A stretch of 64,000 nt of DNA from Carettochelys insculpta (GCF_033958435.1 NC_134141.1:99551001-99615000); one strand, 5' to 3'. Shown: positions 32,868-45,425, counted from the stretch's first letter. A program made the numbers and translations. Notes: generated by a model not told the origin, from the sequence alone.

Positions 32868-34290
32868 GAGTAGTAGTAGGCATCCTTCAGTCTACATAGA
32901 CTATGGATCGTGCCCTTTATAGTTTCAATTTAGGACTTCATTTACAGCGTCTACTGTGACCATGAAGACCCACACAAGAGTGACAGTCCTTGCTGCATCT
33001 CTTGCAGATGTGGTGGGTGTCTGGCAAGTCCTTAGTGTGCTTTCTGTGCACTCGCTTCTCCTCTGCTAGCTGTCTGATCCTCATCTCGCCCTTCTGAAGG
33101 CCCTTGTGTAACCCCTGCCTCCATCTGCTGCGCTCGTCTGCTAGTTCTTCCCAGTTGTCCAGCTTGATGTCTACCTCTCTGAGGTCTCTCTTGCAGACAT
33201 CTTTCTAGCGCAACTGGGGGCGTCCGGGAGGTCTTTTGCCAGAGGCTAGCTCACCATACAGGATGTCTTTTGGAATCCTTCCATCATTCATCCTGTGGAC
33301 ATGACCAAGCCAGCGGAGCCGACGCTGCCTGAGGAGGGTGTGAATGGTTGGGATTCCAGCTTGCTCTAGGACGGCGGTGTTGGTCACTCTGTCCTTCCAA
33401 GATATTCCAAGGATGCGCCTGAGGCAGTGCAAGTGGAAGACGTTCAGCCTCTTTTCCTGGCGGGCATACAGGGTCCAAGTCTCGCTGCCATAAAGGAGGG
33501 TGCTGAAGATGCAGGCTCTGTAGACTTGCATTTTGGTGTGAGTGTACAACTTGTTGTTATTCCACACTCTCTTGCTGAGTCTGGACAGAGTTGTGGCTGC
33601 TTTTCCGATCCTCCTATTTAGCTCAGTGTCCAACGACAGGGTGTCAGTGATGGGGGACCCGAGGTAAACGAGCTCATGGACGACCTCTAACGTATAGTTG
33701 TCAATGCTGATTGATGGGGATTCAGCAACATCCTGACCGAGTACGTTTGTCTTCTTTAGGCTGATGGTAAGCCCAAAGTCCTTGCACGCTTTGGAAAACT
33801 GATCCAGCAGTTTTTGAAGCTGGTCTTCTGTGTCAAAGACTACAGCAGCATCGTCTGCGAACAGCACGTCTCTGATGGGGGCTTCCCACACCTTAGACTT
33901 AGCTTTCAGTCTTGCAAGATTAAACAGTTTCCCATCAGATCTTGTGTGCAGCAAGATGCCCTCTGTTGAAGATCCAAAGGCATGCTTCAGGAGGAGTGAG
34001 AAGAAGATCCCGAACAATGTTGGAGCAAGCACGCATCCTTGTTTGACGCCGCTCCTGATTCTGAAAGCATCCGATAATGCGCCGTCATATTGGATGATTC
34101 CTCCCGTGTCTTCATGGAATGACTGGATCATCTTGAGTAACCGTGGAAGACAGCCTATGTTGTGGAGCAGTTTGAACAGACCATTCCTGCTGACCAATTC
34201 GAAGGCCTTGGTCAGGTCGATTAAGGCTATGTAGAGTGGTTTCCTCTGCTCCCTGCACTTCTCCTGCAGCTGCCTTACAGAGAAGACCAG
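32868..34290 (-). mobile_element. LINE, 5'-truncated, with near-intact RT
   Basis: The 3' end (plus-strand left edge) has a short 'agtagtagtagg' tract, seen as ctactact on the element strand. The 5' break falls near 34290, where RT similarity stops abruptly inside the early palm region. It is one of the best preserved coding LINEs in the window. Clade (Jockey/L2/CR1-like or other) cannot be settled by eye. Confidence 0.75.
32938..34290 (-). pseudogene. LINE reverse transcriptase, truncated, one premature stop
   Basis: Reading from 34290 down, the frame shows ALIDLTKAFELVSR (palm motif with the first catalytic Asp), RSGVKQGCVLAPTLFGIFFS, and VLFADDAAVVF, the FADD box with both catalytic Asp residues. 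KKTNVLGQ, STLLYGSETW and RLRWLGHVHRMNDGRIPKD follow. TAG at 33205-33207 interrupts it. The same frame then stays open to TGA at 32938-32940 and encodes a basic region with CKRCSKDCHSCVGLHGHSRRC, a CCHC/C2H2-like knuckle. The first 29 codons of the 390-codon open frame (above 34290) do not look like LINE protein. The missing 5' half would hold the endonuclease. Confidence 0.8.
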
Positions 34291-34544
34291 GGGAGCATAA
34301 AATGGAGAAAAATTAACAGGTGCTACATCGAATGACTTGATAAGCTGGCTGACAGGGACCCTCTCTGTGATGGACAATTATTGGTACCCTCAAAGTTATG
34401 AAGTCTCTAGCTAGCATTCTCATTTAGAAAAATCACCCTATTGGAAAGTGTTCTGGGAGATGCTTTCCTTTGGGTGTAAGCAGCCCACCTAAAGAAGATG
34501 CCATGAATAACCAGACACAGCACTGGGGTAAAACACGGACCATC

Positions 34545-34720
34545 TGGATTCTAGTCCCAATTTACCCACTTTCTTGCCAGATGGCCTATGGTAATTTTTT
34601 TTTCCTCCCTGCAACTCATTTTTCTCATCCATAAAATGGGAATAATGATAGGACCTGCTTTGTTATCTACTGATGAAAGAATTAAATATTAACAAATGCA
34701 TCCAAGTTCTGTCTCTTATG
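34545..34720 (+). mobile_element. MIR-type SINE, sense
   Basis: 'ttctagtcccaatttaccca', 'actcatttttctcatccata' and 'aaaatgggaataatgatagg' match the MIR 5'-to-core order. Confidence 0.65.
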
Positions 34721-35550
34721 ACTAGTGATAATTATATCCTGATCCATCCTGAGCGATTAGGTGAACATGCATAAAAGAGTAACAGCTGTGGAGTGAATGA
34801 GGACATAACGTAAAGAAAACAGCCCTAGATGTGCTCAGTTAATCTGTCTGCAGCATATAACAAAAAGCATTCCCTTTTGCACTGGGGATGAGAATACACC
34901 TCAGTTTTTATTATCATCACAAGATAATTCTTTTCTAAATCAAGATTTTAAAAATGTTATGGTTGGTAATGCTAATATAAGATAGCTTAGGGGGAACTAA
35001 AGACAACATGCTGCTTGACAGGGATCTCTGTTCCAGCAGGTACAGGAATGCCATACATAAAATAATTGAACAGCTTTGCTTTCCTCGTGGGTAGGATTTA
35101 GGTTAGATGGCTTCATTTCCCCTTCACCCCAGCCCCATTTGTTGGATTTGTCTGAGAATTTGCTTTGGTTTAGCTGCTGAGAAATTGTTTCTCAATCAAT
35201 GAGAGCAGTCTCTGTAGAATTTATCCTGGCTCATAATTGTAGTATACATTACTTTCTCTTCACCGTCGGACACCTATACAAAACACAACTACTACTGCCA
35301 TTTTGGACTTCCCCAATACCAGAAAATGGGAAACCAATGTAGCATATAAGATTCTTTGGTGGCAAGCAAAGCCATGGTTTCCACTGACTGCTTGCTGAGG
35401 TTCCTGGGAATAGAATGAACACAGAGTTCAAAACAACAATCTGTGCCCAATGAGCTGAAATAATGGCTCTGCTACTTGAGGTTAAATCCTGAGATGCACT
35501 GCAACTCCTGTTGGTTTTAGTAGTGATAATGGGAATTCAGCAAGTACTCA
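34721..35550. other. No gene or element recognised
   Basis: AT-rich DNA with no interpretable structure. Confidence 0.35.
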
Positions 35551-35554
35551 CAGG

Positions 35555-35800
35555 CCTGCTGATGAGGGGTGGGAGAGAGGGGGCAGTTGCCTCGGGGCCT
35601 GGAAATTATAAAAGGCCTGGTCTTCCTGGCTGCTGCAGCTACCACAGGAGTGGTGGCAGACAGAACCCTGGGCCCTTTCAATTGTCACTGGAACACTGCA
35701 CTGCGTGCTCTGGATGGCTCTGAAGGCTCCTTCTGGGAGCACAGAGTTGCTCCCTCACACACCTGGCCCATCCCCTTTCAGGATTTGATCCTTACCCTGG
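35555..35800. repeat. GC-rich fold-back repeat, class unclear
   Basis: 'ggcagttgcctcggggcctg' leads into 'aaaaggcctggtcttcctgg'. After 'gctgctgcagctaccacagg' the sequence folds back with 'cagaaccctgggccctttca'. The GGCCTGG/CCTGGGCC arms suggest a degraded palindromic element. The two overlapping frames here are not convincing genes. Confidence 0.4.
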
Positions 35801-35857
35801 ATATGGAATTTAGCAGGTCCACATATACTGCATACTCCTTATGGCGATGTGTACAAA

Positions 35858-36125
35858 TAATGGCCATACTACAGCAGACCAAATGTCCATCCAGTCCAGT
35901 GTCCTGTCTTCCAACAGCAGTCAAACAGAGGCTCTCTTAGAGACACCATCCCTGCCCACAGATAGACTACATGGTCCCCAGCACAGTAATAAATAGCAGC
36001 ATAGAGGATGAGGCACTACTCAGGCAATTAAACACACTCCTGAATACAGTGGATATTTTTGTCCTTCACAGCCCTCGACACATCCAAAGTGTGCCTGGCC
36101 TGTCTGCAATGTTATTTTTAGCAAT
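35858..36125 (-). mobile_element. CR1 3' region, antisense, old
   Basis: 'atggccatactacagcagac' and 'ccagtccagtgtcctgtctt' are the reversed CR1 3' UTR. Diverged CR1-like sequence continues through 'aataaatagcagcatagagg'. Confidence 0.55.
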
Positions 36126-37777
36126 GTAGTGTCCTGCAGTCTCCGTGCTGCTGGAGAACTCCCCTGTTGCAAGGAAAAAGACTCCGACAGTGGAGAAGAG
36201 GAGACTTTTTTTCTGCTCCCTGCCCTTGCCAGAGCCTTTCACTCACCAATGCAGCTAAAAACTGCAATACAGATGTAGCCTGCATTTCACTACAACCCTT
36301 AGCTATGCATGCCCTACCGACGCCACCAATGGTGTGCAGTATAGATGAAGCTCTGGACACATGCACAGCTCTGATATACCTTTAAAGGGAAATACTTACC
36401 TTGATGATATTCCCCCTTTAACAATCAGAGGTGTACCAAAGAGGAAGCAATTGTGAACTGCATTCATTTTAAAAACGCGAATGGAAAATCTGTAAACTAA
36501 GCTATGGGAAATATCCTGTATATTGAAACAAACAGCTGTGGTGGCAAACTCCATAAGTGAGGCATTTATTCTCAACATAACAAAGCTAGATGAAAAAAGA
36601 TCAATTTAAATCAAGTGGTAGACTGCAGAAAATCTGCACATTGATTCCTGTACTTTCCCAGCCAGTTTGTCCTTTTTCTCTTTTATTGTATGAACAATTG
36701 CTTCATTTACATGCAAACTGCCAACTGAAAAATATATACCTAGATTTCTTCACTGTTTTCAACCGGCATTAGCACTTACATACCCAGTCTCCAATCCAGT
36801 TTACTATAAGATCTATCTTTCAAATTTTATTTCAATAAAATATTAGAAATTCGCATGTATGTGGACTTGATTTACAGTAGAACAAATGCAGGAAACAGAC
36901 TTTAGCCTTTGCAGGCACAAATGCTGGAATTTTCAATTGCATGGTAAGCCAGATTCCAGCTGATGTAAATTGGTTCTAACAAAGTCAATGGAGAGAAGTC
37001 AATTTATGTTGGCTGAAGATCCGGCTCAGTATTTGCAAATGCTATTTGAATAAATGGTTTATGCAGATGAAAATTCCATTGCATATTCAAGAAAGTGTGA
37101 GTACTAAAAATCTGACTGTGGTGTTGATATACATGTAATATTGTGCACATGCAAGTGGACTGTGTATGTTTGTAGGGGGTGGGGTAAAGTGCGGGCGCCC
37201 TGAAAATTAGGCTGACTAGTAAGTTCCATTCTTTTCCCATGCCAGTGTCACTTGCATATTTAGCTTGCAAGACCATGACGAGCATGAGCAAAGACATTAG
37301 GGCTAGGGACAGTCACTTTAACATTTGTTTGTTGTGTGCTACTACCAATGCCTCCCACAATCTAGCTAAAAGAAAATCCTATGCTATCATGATGGCCTCC
37401 GTGTTGGCCCACACACCAGTGACTGAACCAGGTATCACCAGAGCTGAGAGCATAATGGGAATTTAGGGATTTAACTGATAATTGAAGGGCCTCGGGCCAA
37501 CATTTAGATCCTACCTATTCTACTCAGCTACCATCCAACCCTGCAGATTCCTAAATTCCCACTGGGAAGACTTCTAGGTGTCTACATATCTACCAGCATA
37601 TGCACAGCTATGTCATTCACTCCTAAATCTCACTGGCGTCCTTAGGCTAGGTGTTCCCCCTGTCTATCAGACCTCTAGGACTTGTTCTGATAGAAATTTT
37701 CCGAAGCCATCAGCCAGATTGGGCCCTGACAAAACACCACCAGACAAAGAGTGACATTGGTGGACCCTATAATCTGT
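36126..37777. other. No gene or element recognised
   Basis: AT-rich sequence with small random frames. Confidence 0.4.
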
Positions 37778-38215
37778 AGCCTAGTTAAAGCACTCACCCG
37801 GGATCTGGGAAAACCAGATCCATACCCCTTTCTATCTCAGTGATCAACAATTTGAACTAATTATCTCACCTCCCCTGAAAGTGAGGAAAGTAGCCACCAA
37901 GACACTAGCTATGCTTCAATCTCTCCTGTTTAAGCTACTCCACTTTGTATAAATCATTGAACATTCATGTGAACATACTCTTTCACACTCTGTGTCTATC
38001 CCAGTGACTATTGAATTATTTAACATGGCAGACCAGCTGTAACAGAAGAGACAAAAGTCATTTCAAACTATTCCAGAGCCAAGTCATCTGTGCATAGGCC
38101 TGAGAGAGAGGACACCTACGTTCAAATCTTTGCTCTCCATCAGGAAGCAGGAAGGACTTGAATGCGAGTCTCTCACATTGTGGATGAATGCTAATGTTTC
38201 TAAGGAAGTACATCA
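37778..38215. repeat. Possible pair of inverted tRNA-derived SINE remnants
   Basis: 'agcactcacccgggatctgg' (about 37790) and, in inverse orientation, 'ggacttgaatgcgagtctct' with 'cacattgtggatgaatgc' (about 38153-38191) resemble one repeat whose intact form I recall as carrying a B-box-like GGTTCAATTCC. Both are badly decayed and the assignment is weak. Confidence 0.3.
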
Positions 38216-38348
38216 CCTTCTCATTTGAGTGATACAGAGCTTAGAGACCTGAAGCCAGGAGAGGATTCACAGCTGTGAATCCCAAGCAGAAAAAGACAGC
38301 TGGTTCTGGCCTGGAATTAGGCACTTGTTCTGTCTCTTTGTGTGACAG

Positions 38349-39246
38349 CAGCATTTCTCAGACTCAGGTCTGTAGACACCTAGGGGTCCTTGAAGGAACT
38401 TGAGGGGCTCCAGGGGGCCCTGCTGCTCCCTCCCACTGCCTACTCAGGCCCAAGGCCTGTGGCTAAGCTAAGCTTACATGTCCTGCTTCCACGTGTCTCT
38501 TGTACTGGGCCACCAAGTACTTGTGGCTTCTAGAAACCTGGGCAGCTAGGGAGGCACAGCATGTGATCCCTGCTTGACTGCAGGCTCTGCAGCTCCCATA
38601 GGCTGAGAACCATGACCGTGGGAACTGTGGGGATGGAGCCCATGGAGGCCAGGAGAGTGCAAGATGCCTCACTGGCTGGACATGCATCTAGGAACCATAG
38701 GAACCTGGTGGCCTCTTTTGGGGAGCTGTGACAAGCACCACCAGGACCCCACACACAAATACGCTCCTGCAGTCTGCACCCCCAGCCAAAGCCCTGACCC
38801 CCTACAGCCCAATCACCTGCTCTAGCTCCAGTGCAGAGTCCCCTTCAACACTTTAACTCCCTCCCGGGGCTGACACTTTGCCCCCCACACACATAGTCCA
38901 ATCCTTGGCCCCTGTCTGTACCCTTGCTCCTGCACTGCAGAGCCCATACCCATACTCTTATCTCCAACCCTCTGCTCTACCCTAGAGCCCTGACCTGCAC
39001 CCAGAACTTCTCATCCATGGCCACACCCCAGATGTTGCACCCCCAGCTCCAGCCCTCACCCTCCCTACTGTATTCCAACCCCTTGTCCATGCTCAATGAA
39101 AATGAATGAGGGTGGGAGAGAGCAAGCAATAGGAGGATGCAGTGTAAATAGTGGTTGGGGCATCAGAATAGGGGTAAGGCAGGGGGCTCCCCAAAAATTC
39201 AAATAATAATGGGGGCCCTTGGGTTGCTAAAGTTTGAAAACCATTG
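38349..39246. mobile_element. hAT-like non-autonomous element, C-rich interior (about 898 bp)
   Basis: The left end CAGCATTTCTCAGACT and the right end AGTTTGAAAACCATTG are inverted matches of the CAG...TTCTCAAACT hAT type. Border 8-mers are TGTGACAG (38341-38348) and TGCAACAG (39247-39254), with 6 of 8 identical. The interior (about 38760-39070) is a run of C-rich phrases like those in 8870-9020. The antisense frames of 74 codons are not credible genes. Confidence 0.6.
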
Positions 39247-39254
39247 TGCAACAG

Positions 39255-42200
39255 CATTTCCTACTGACATTTTAGGCAGCTCCCATACTTGCATCCTGGA
39301 TTTTGTGCCTCCAGTTCTTCAGTGCCTCTCTCCCTGTGCATTGTATAGGAAACAGGTGCCCACATCAGGACTGAGGATTCCACTAGAACACCTAAATGTA
39401 AGGCATTGCAAGGGAAGTCTGTTCTTTCTGTGGATGCAGCCCCCTTCTCCACAGCTTGAGTTAAGCACCAGCCTTTGTCACTGACAGAGTACAGACGGGA
39501 GGGGACGCATAACACATTCTGCTCAGTAGAATACTGTGTACGAGGTTATTATCACCGTGCAACCCAAATGCCTAGGGAATCAAAAGTGAATGCCTTTCAG
39601 CTTATAGTATACTTTTAACCTTTCTCTAGAGTTTTCCTGCTCCCTCATGTCTATGTTTTTAATTATATTCTTTCTTTCCTGCTGCCTGTCTTCTTTTCTT
39701 TCTTTCACTTTTTTTCCTTTCTGTTTCTTGTTTGTTCCTGTTTTCAGTCTTTAAAGTGTTCAGGAAAACAAACACTCTTCAAGTCCAATTGGAACTTTCA
39801 AATCTATAAGGTTTAGCTGGATTAGATATTAATCAAATTGAGTTTGCCCATCCTGAATTAAACAGTAACAAACTGTCTTGTTACAATTTAGTTCATTTTT
39901 GGTCCATGGCTAGATTTTTCAAAGAATATTGTACTGATCTTGAGGGACAAGATATTTAATTATTTTCGACACTTGCAAGGATACCTTTATATTCTGTACA
40001 CCCTAAAACGAAGTGAAAGGCTTTAGACACCTAAGATAGAAGTCCAGAGTCTGATTCATTTGACAGGAAAAAGAAATGAGTTCTTGAGGGATATGTTGCT
40101 TCAGGCAAATAAAAAATAAGTGATCCTCTTAACTAGATAAATCTATTTACAGGCAGCTGGGGGCAGTATATCTTCACTATCTACAATTCTAATTCATGCA
40201 ACTGATTCCCGAAAAGCAGAGGCATAAGAGCTGCAGAAAGGAAATGATATAACGTTATTTGTAATCATTTTGCGTATAGTGTATAGGGCAGTGCAGGCTT
40301 TATTTCATTATTAAACCACACACAACAGCCCCACTGTGTGAAATAATTCTGTGTTCACATAACCTTCTCTTGAGTGTGTTGTATATTTTTCTTTGCAGTT
40401 GAATTGCTTCCAAGATTTAAATTCATTGTGTTAGTATATTCAGATTCACAGTAAATGTCTTCCTGGTACTTTAAATGTTATGTGACAGCTTCTTAACTTT
40501 AATTAACTTCTCCTATTATCACAGCATATTACATGTCTGACATGCCAGATATTAATAAATATGTTCTGTCCTAAATGCCATCTTCCAGATAGCTGTGGGA
40601 TTTCTTAGTATGTATGTGGTTCTATAGAAGGCAGAGCACTGTCTATTGGTATTGAGAGCTCTCAGCTCCTCACAGTATGGGGCCTTTAAATTTTACAACT
40701 GTTGCCTAGTACTATATGTTTTATACCCTTCTCTGTGCAAGGTCAGGCTGCTTAGTACCAGTAATCCAATTATATAGAGCTCACAGTAAAAAGAAAAATT
40801 AATATTAATTTTACACACCTTTAAAATTGCTATTAATAGTTTTTTCTACGTGTATTGAAATTTTAGATCTGGTATCTTGAGATCTACCAGATCTAGAAAG
40901 AAATCCTTGGACCTTAAAGCCGTCACTTACCTAGCCCTTAAGAGTATCAGTTCCTGAACACCTGCTACATGTAATTTAGAGGTTTGCCCCAAGGTAGCCC
41001 ATTATATAGATAGCTTTACTTTAACCCTAACAAACAAAAAGATATTGTGAAGATGATGGCAAGTATGTATTACAATTTACAAATATCATATCTATCCCTA
41101 TGTCTATATATCTGTGGGCTTGGGTGGTTAAAATGTAATCAAGCATTCAGTCCTGAAGGAACCCCCAAAACAGTTGAGGACATAATCAACTGCCTGGTGC
41201 TCAGAGAGATAATAGCAGAAATATGATGTGTAAAGAGCTCCAAAACCTGCAGGGGGTGGGAAAGGGAAAACTGAGTCTGGGCTAGCGTATGTGCCTTGTT
41301 CAAAACCCCAGGGATCTTCATGTGGGAACATTGAACAAAGGAACTTTGGAATGGACATATAGCTATACAGCTACCTGTGTCTTAAAGGGAGGGAAGAGAT
41401 ACTGAGTAGGGTGTCAGATAGTCAAAAAACCACCTGTCCATCCAGCCATTTGACTGGGGGATATCTGGGTTATGCAGAATTTACTTTAATTGACAAGGAA
41501 GGGCTCAGGTTAGGAAAGACAATATGCATGTAGGCTTTTGTTGTTTAAACCTTTTCTCTTTGTTTACTAAGTTCCCATGATCAAATAAATCACACTTTTT
41601 AAAAAAAAAAACTGTCCTGACAGCCAGACATAACTTCCAAACAGAAGAGGGGTCTCAGCCCCATTGGTTCTGCTGGAATAATACAGTTGGTGGAATGGGG
41701 GATTCAGTAACCTGGTGACCCAGTCTGAAAGTTAAATGAATTACAGGGCTCCATACTGGGTGAGCCACACTGTTTAGGTCAAACACTTAAAAGAAGTGCT
41801 TGCAAAGACACTGGAAAAGAAAGTAGGGATAGAGCTGACATCAGAACCATAACAGATGCATGTAATTTTAGAAGGCTAAAAGTTGATTGGGGAGCTGATA
41901 CAATACTTGTCAAACCAGCAAGATGTTGTATGAGGGTTTCTATCACTTTCAGTGGCTATATATTAGCCTAAACAAGAATACCCCATTTCCTGTACAATTT
42001 AACTTTGAAGTGCTACTCCTCACCATCCATTTCTCATCAAGAATTGGGTCATATTACCACACATGACCATAACAATGATGCATCTCTGACAGTGGCCAAG
42101 AGCAGACACTTCAGAGGAAGTTGCAAGAAACCTTGGAGTAGCCAGGCATAGAATAATATGCCCATGGGGAAAGATTTTACTCCTAGCCCCCATTTGTTAG

Positions 42201-42364
42201 AGAATAGCTTAGATTCTGAACAGGAGGGTTTATAGTTCTTCCAAAACACTTGTTTGTTTTGCTTTCATTTATTTTAATCTTTCCTATTTTGACTCCTCCA
42301 GCCATTGCAGTAGGACTGGGGAGCAGGGCAGATACACAAATTCCCATGACAGAAATGTAGGTGA
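39255..42364. other. No gene recognised; long AT-rich stretch
   Basis: About 3.1 kb without a clear element. A possible processed-transcript-like end, 'caaataaatcacac' followed by A11 (41600-41610), is the only notable point. About 40200-40560 looks repeat-free. The 76-codon frame at 41128-41358 has no motif. Confidence 0.35.
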
Positions 42365-42500
42365 GTCATAAATACTAAGTCCAAAAGGGACCATCCAGAC
42401 TAGTTGATCATCCAGTCTGATCTCCTGCATAAGACAGGCCACAAGAATCCTTGAAATAATCCCTGATTGAACTATGAAGAGAACAAGGTATTTTGAGGTA
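42365..42500 (-). mobile_element. CR1 3' end, antisense, old
   Basis: 'gtcataaatactaagtccaa', 'aagggaccatccagactagt' and 'ccagtctgatctcctgcata' follow a reversed CR1 3' end of the same subfamily as 44744-45192. Confidence 0.6.
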
Positions 42501-43966
42501 CAAACACAGATTGTGGCAGATTAGCTGCTAAAAGTTGGCTGCTCAAGCTAAATCTGTCTCTAGTTCTTATAGGCCATACTGAGCATGGTCCATTTTAAGA
42601 TGGTTTTTTAGGGAGAATTGCTTTGGAACAGTTGAGCCCACAGCCTTGCGAGGCCTCTGGGAAAGGTTGGGATTGCCTTGGTTCTGCACTCCTGGAAGGG
42701 GCAGGGCCTGAGGCAAAAGGGGCGGGGCCAAGGCAGATGGCTCTCACCATTGCCTGGACTGCACCATCTTCAGTGGGCCATGTAGGGCTCCAGCTGTGAT
42801 TTAAAGGGACCAAGGCTCCAGCTGTCAACACTGCCACAGAGGCAGTGGTAGTGGCTGGGTGCCCTGTGCTCGTTTGAATCACCAGGCCCCAGAACAGCTT
42901 CCCCCTTTGCCTCCCCTCCCCCACAATGGCAGCATGCTTTGGATAAGGGTACCTGCCATAAGCAGGTCTTTCTTTGTGCAGGGACAAATTCAGAAGTGCT
43001 CATATTGCTTTATAATGCTCTGGTTACAGACAGGTAAGTATGATCAAAGAATCATGAGGATGAGTAACTGGAAATATTATTGTGACCACTGCAAAAAATA
43101 CCTTACTAGGCATTTTTGAATCTCCCAGTGCACTCATTAAATTCCACCAAGCCTCTGCAGTCTTACAACAAGCATGTAGGAGTAGAATTCCTCTTGAAGA
43201 CTGATGTACTATTTATTTTTCTTTAGCGCAGAATTAAAAGTGTTTGGGCGACACAATCTTTTCTGACTTAGACACAGTGGAACCCCATTAAAATCAATGG
43301 TATTACAAAGCATGTAAATCCACACAAACTGTATGCCCCGCAACTCCACCCTCCGCAAATTTTATATGGACTGGAATTCAATTTGCCACCTAGATGTGCA
43401 AAGACTCAGGCTCCTGATGTTATCCTATCATTCCAGAGTAAACAGAAGATTGAACACCAAGAAGTGAGGCAATAGCTGATTTATCTGTAGGGGTGGTACA
43501 AAAAGAAGGGTTAATTTGCTGCTGTCCTCTTCAACAGAAGTCAAAAGAGAAAACATTTAATGAATTAACAGGAAAATGTGGTTGCACTTGATTGTTTTCA
43601 AAGAACAATATTTCTTAAGGGAATACTTGCCACAAGCAATTGCCAAGGAATCAGTTCTCCTATTCTAATCAACTCTCTTGCAGACTCCTTAAAGACAGAT
43701 GTTAAACTAAATATTCTTTCCTCATTTCCTCATACAGGATGTAGAGCATTACAGGTTTTTACATCACTAGTAAACCATGCACAAAAGGCTGTATTTGCTA
43801 GTCTCTTCTGTCACATTATGGTAAAAATCATTCCTCCCCTCTTCTCCCTTAGCCCTGCCCCTAAATACCATGTTAAATCAGCACTAAGAGTTATACAATC
43901 ATATTGTCAGCAAAGAGGAACTCACTGTAGCACTATTTGAAATAGTCATGCAGTCAGAATAATCAT
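42501..43966. other. GC-rich patch at 42600-42960, otherwise nothing
   Basis: 'aggggcagggcctgaggcaa' and 'aggggcggggccaaggcaga' (42698-42740) are tandem near-copies of about 21 bp within an unidentified GC-rich repeat. The 130- and 120-codon frames (42595-42987 on - and 43578-43940 on +) show no domain. Confidence 0.35.
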
Positions 43967-43967
43967 A

Positions 43968-44132
43968 GGCTGTGGATACGCTAGTCCCTCCTTTCGGAAG
44001 GGCTGTAGTAATATGGCACTTTGGGATATACTAATGAGGTGCTGCATATTCATGGCAGCACCTAATTAGCATATTCCCAAGTGCCATATTACCATAGCCC
44101 TTCCAAAAGGAGGGGCTAGTGTGGCCACAGCC
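43968..44132. mobile_element. Short palindromic MITE, family C (165 bp)
   Basis: Two 78-bp arms (43968-44045 and 44055-44132) flank a 9-bp centre. Ends are GGCTGTGGATACGCTAGTCC and ACTAGTGTGGCCACAGCC-like. TA is present on both sides (43966-43967 and 44133-44134). The 2-bp TA duplication differs from the 3-bp TSDs of families A and B, so this may belong to a Tc1/mariner-related group. Confidence 0.7.
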
Positions 44133-44134
44133 TA

Positions 44135-44743
44135 AGAGTTAATTATGAGTCTGATGTTATTACAGGTAGTTCAAATAGCATGGCCTATTGTTAAGATTGG
44201 CTGAACATCTCTATCTATCAAGTAATTTTGATTGCTCCTAATTTTCACAATATTTTGGCTTTCTGGTTGAAATCTGGTACATACCTGCTTTCAGTTTAGA
44301 AATGAATTTTTGTTGAGTCTCATAATGGGGGAAAATGACTGCCTTTTTTTTAAATGAAAGAAATGAAAATATGCATTTTTTCAGCTGAAGGAATAAAAGA
44401 CTATGATCTTTTTTAAAGCACTTCAGTATCTCAGTGGAACGGAGACAATAGACTTGGCAAAGACAACGTCCATAAATAGTGCATGTGCCTCTCATTGTGA
44501 AGTTTGAACTGGCAGCGTTGTAAGGGATTAAAAATGTACTTGATGTGTGTGCACAGGATTCTGATAAACAATTAAAAAGTAATGATCTGCTAAGATTCTG
44601 TTGTCACTGCACACAGATCACATGAAGCCTTGGGCTCCTTTTGTTGAGCTGCTTAACAAAGCACAGCAGAATTTCGCATCTGATAAGTGAAATATTGTAG
44701 ATAGGTTCTGTGAAGGTGAATTCAGAATGAGACAGACCCCTTA
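44135..44743. other. No gene or element recognised
   Basis: AT-rich. About 44500-44700 is free of repeat signatures and could be conserved non-coding DNA; this is speculative. Confidence 0.3.
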
Positions 44744-45192
44744 TAGATTCATAGACTATAAAGCCAGAAGAGACTATCATGATAATCTAGTCTAACTTTC
44801 CACACATCACAGAACATCACTCACCCATTCCTTTAATAGATCCCATAACATGTGACTGAGTTACTGAAATCCTCAGATCTTGATATAAAGACTTAAAGGT
44901 ACAGAAAATCACATTTTACTCCAGTTCAAATCAACAACTGATCCGGGCCCTATGCTGCACATCCCCCGACCTTGGCTCACTTCCAATGTGACCCAGGGAG
45001 AAAATTCCTTCCTGACCCCAACTATGGTGATCAGTTAAATCCTGAGCATGTGGTGAGATTCACCAGCCAGACACATGGAAAAAATTCTCTGTAGTAAGTC
45101 AGAACCGTCCCTATATAGTGCCCAGTTTCTAGTTAGTGGGGATACTTGCTAATAGCACTTGTGGTTGAGCCATATGCCACTGTGGGTAAACT
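44744..45192 (-). mobile_element. CR1 3' region, antisense
   Basis: 'attcatagactataaagcca' marks the 3' tail. 'aaattccttcctgaccccaa', 'gtgagattcaccagccagac' and 'ttctctgtagtaagtcagaa' then follow the usual reversed CR1 order. Confidence 0.75.
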
Positions 45193-45425
45193 CAGTATCA
45201 TAGAATCATAGAATCCTACAGCTGGAAGGGACCTCCAGGGGTCATCTGCTCCAGCCCTCTGCCTAAAGCAGGATCAACCCCAACTAAATCATCCCAGCCA
45301 GGACTTTGTCAAGCCAGGACTTAAAAACCTCTAGGGATGGAGATTCTACCACCTCTCTAAGTAGTGCATTCCAGTGCTTTACCACCCTCCTAGTGAAATA
45401 GTTTTTCTGAATATCCAAACTACAC
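45193..45425 (-). mobile_element. CR1 3' end of a different subfamily, antisense
   Basis: It begins with the tail 'atcatagaatcatagaatcc', then 'acagctggaagggacctcca', 'gtgcattccagtgctttacc' and 'cctagtgaaatagtttttct'. It lies next to the previous CR1 in the same orientation, so two insertions are stacked at one site. Confidence 0.75.

Noticed and set aside
33830..34234. 134-codon plus-strand frame
   Set aside because: It is a shadow of the LINE RT on the opposite strand.
37778..38215. Functional tRNA gene
   Set aside because: A and B boxes are degraded and no cloverleaf can be drawn; at most this is a SINE remnant.
41128..41358. Possible host exon near an AATAAA and A11 run (41583-41611)
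   Set aside because: The frame is on the opposite strand, has no splice or domain support, and the A-run is short.
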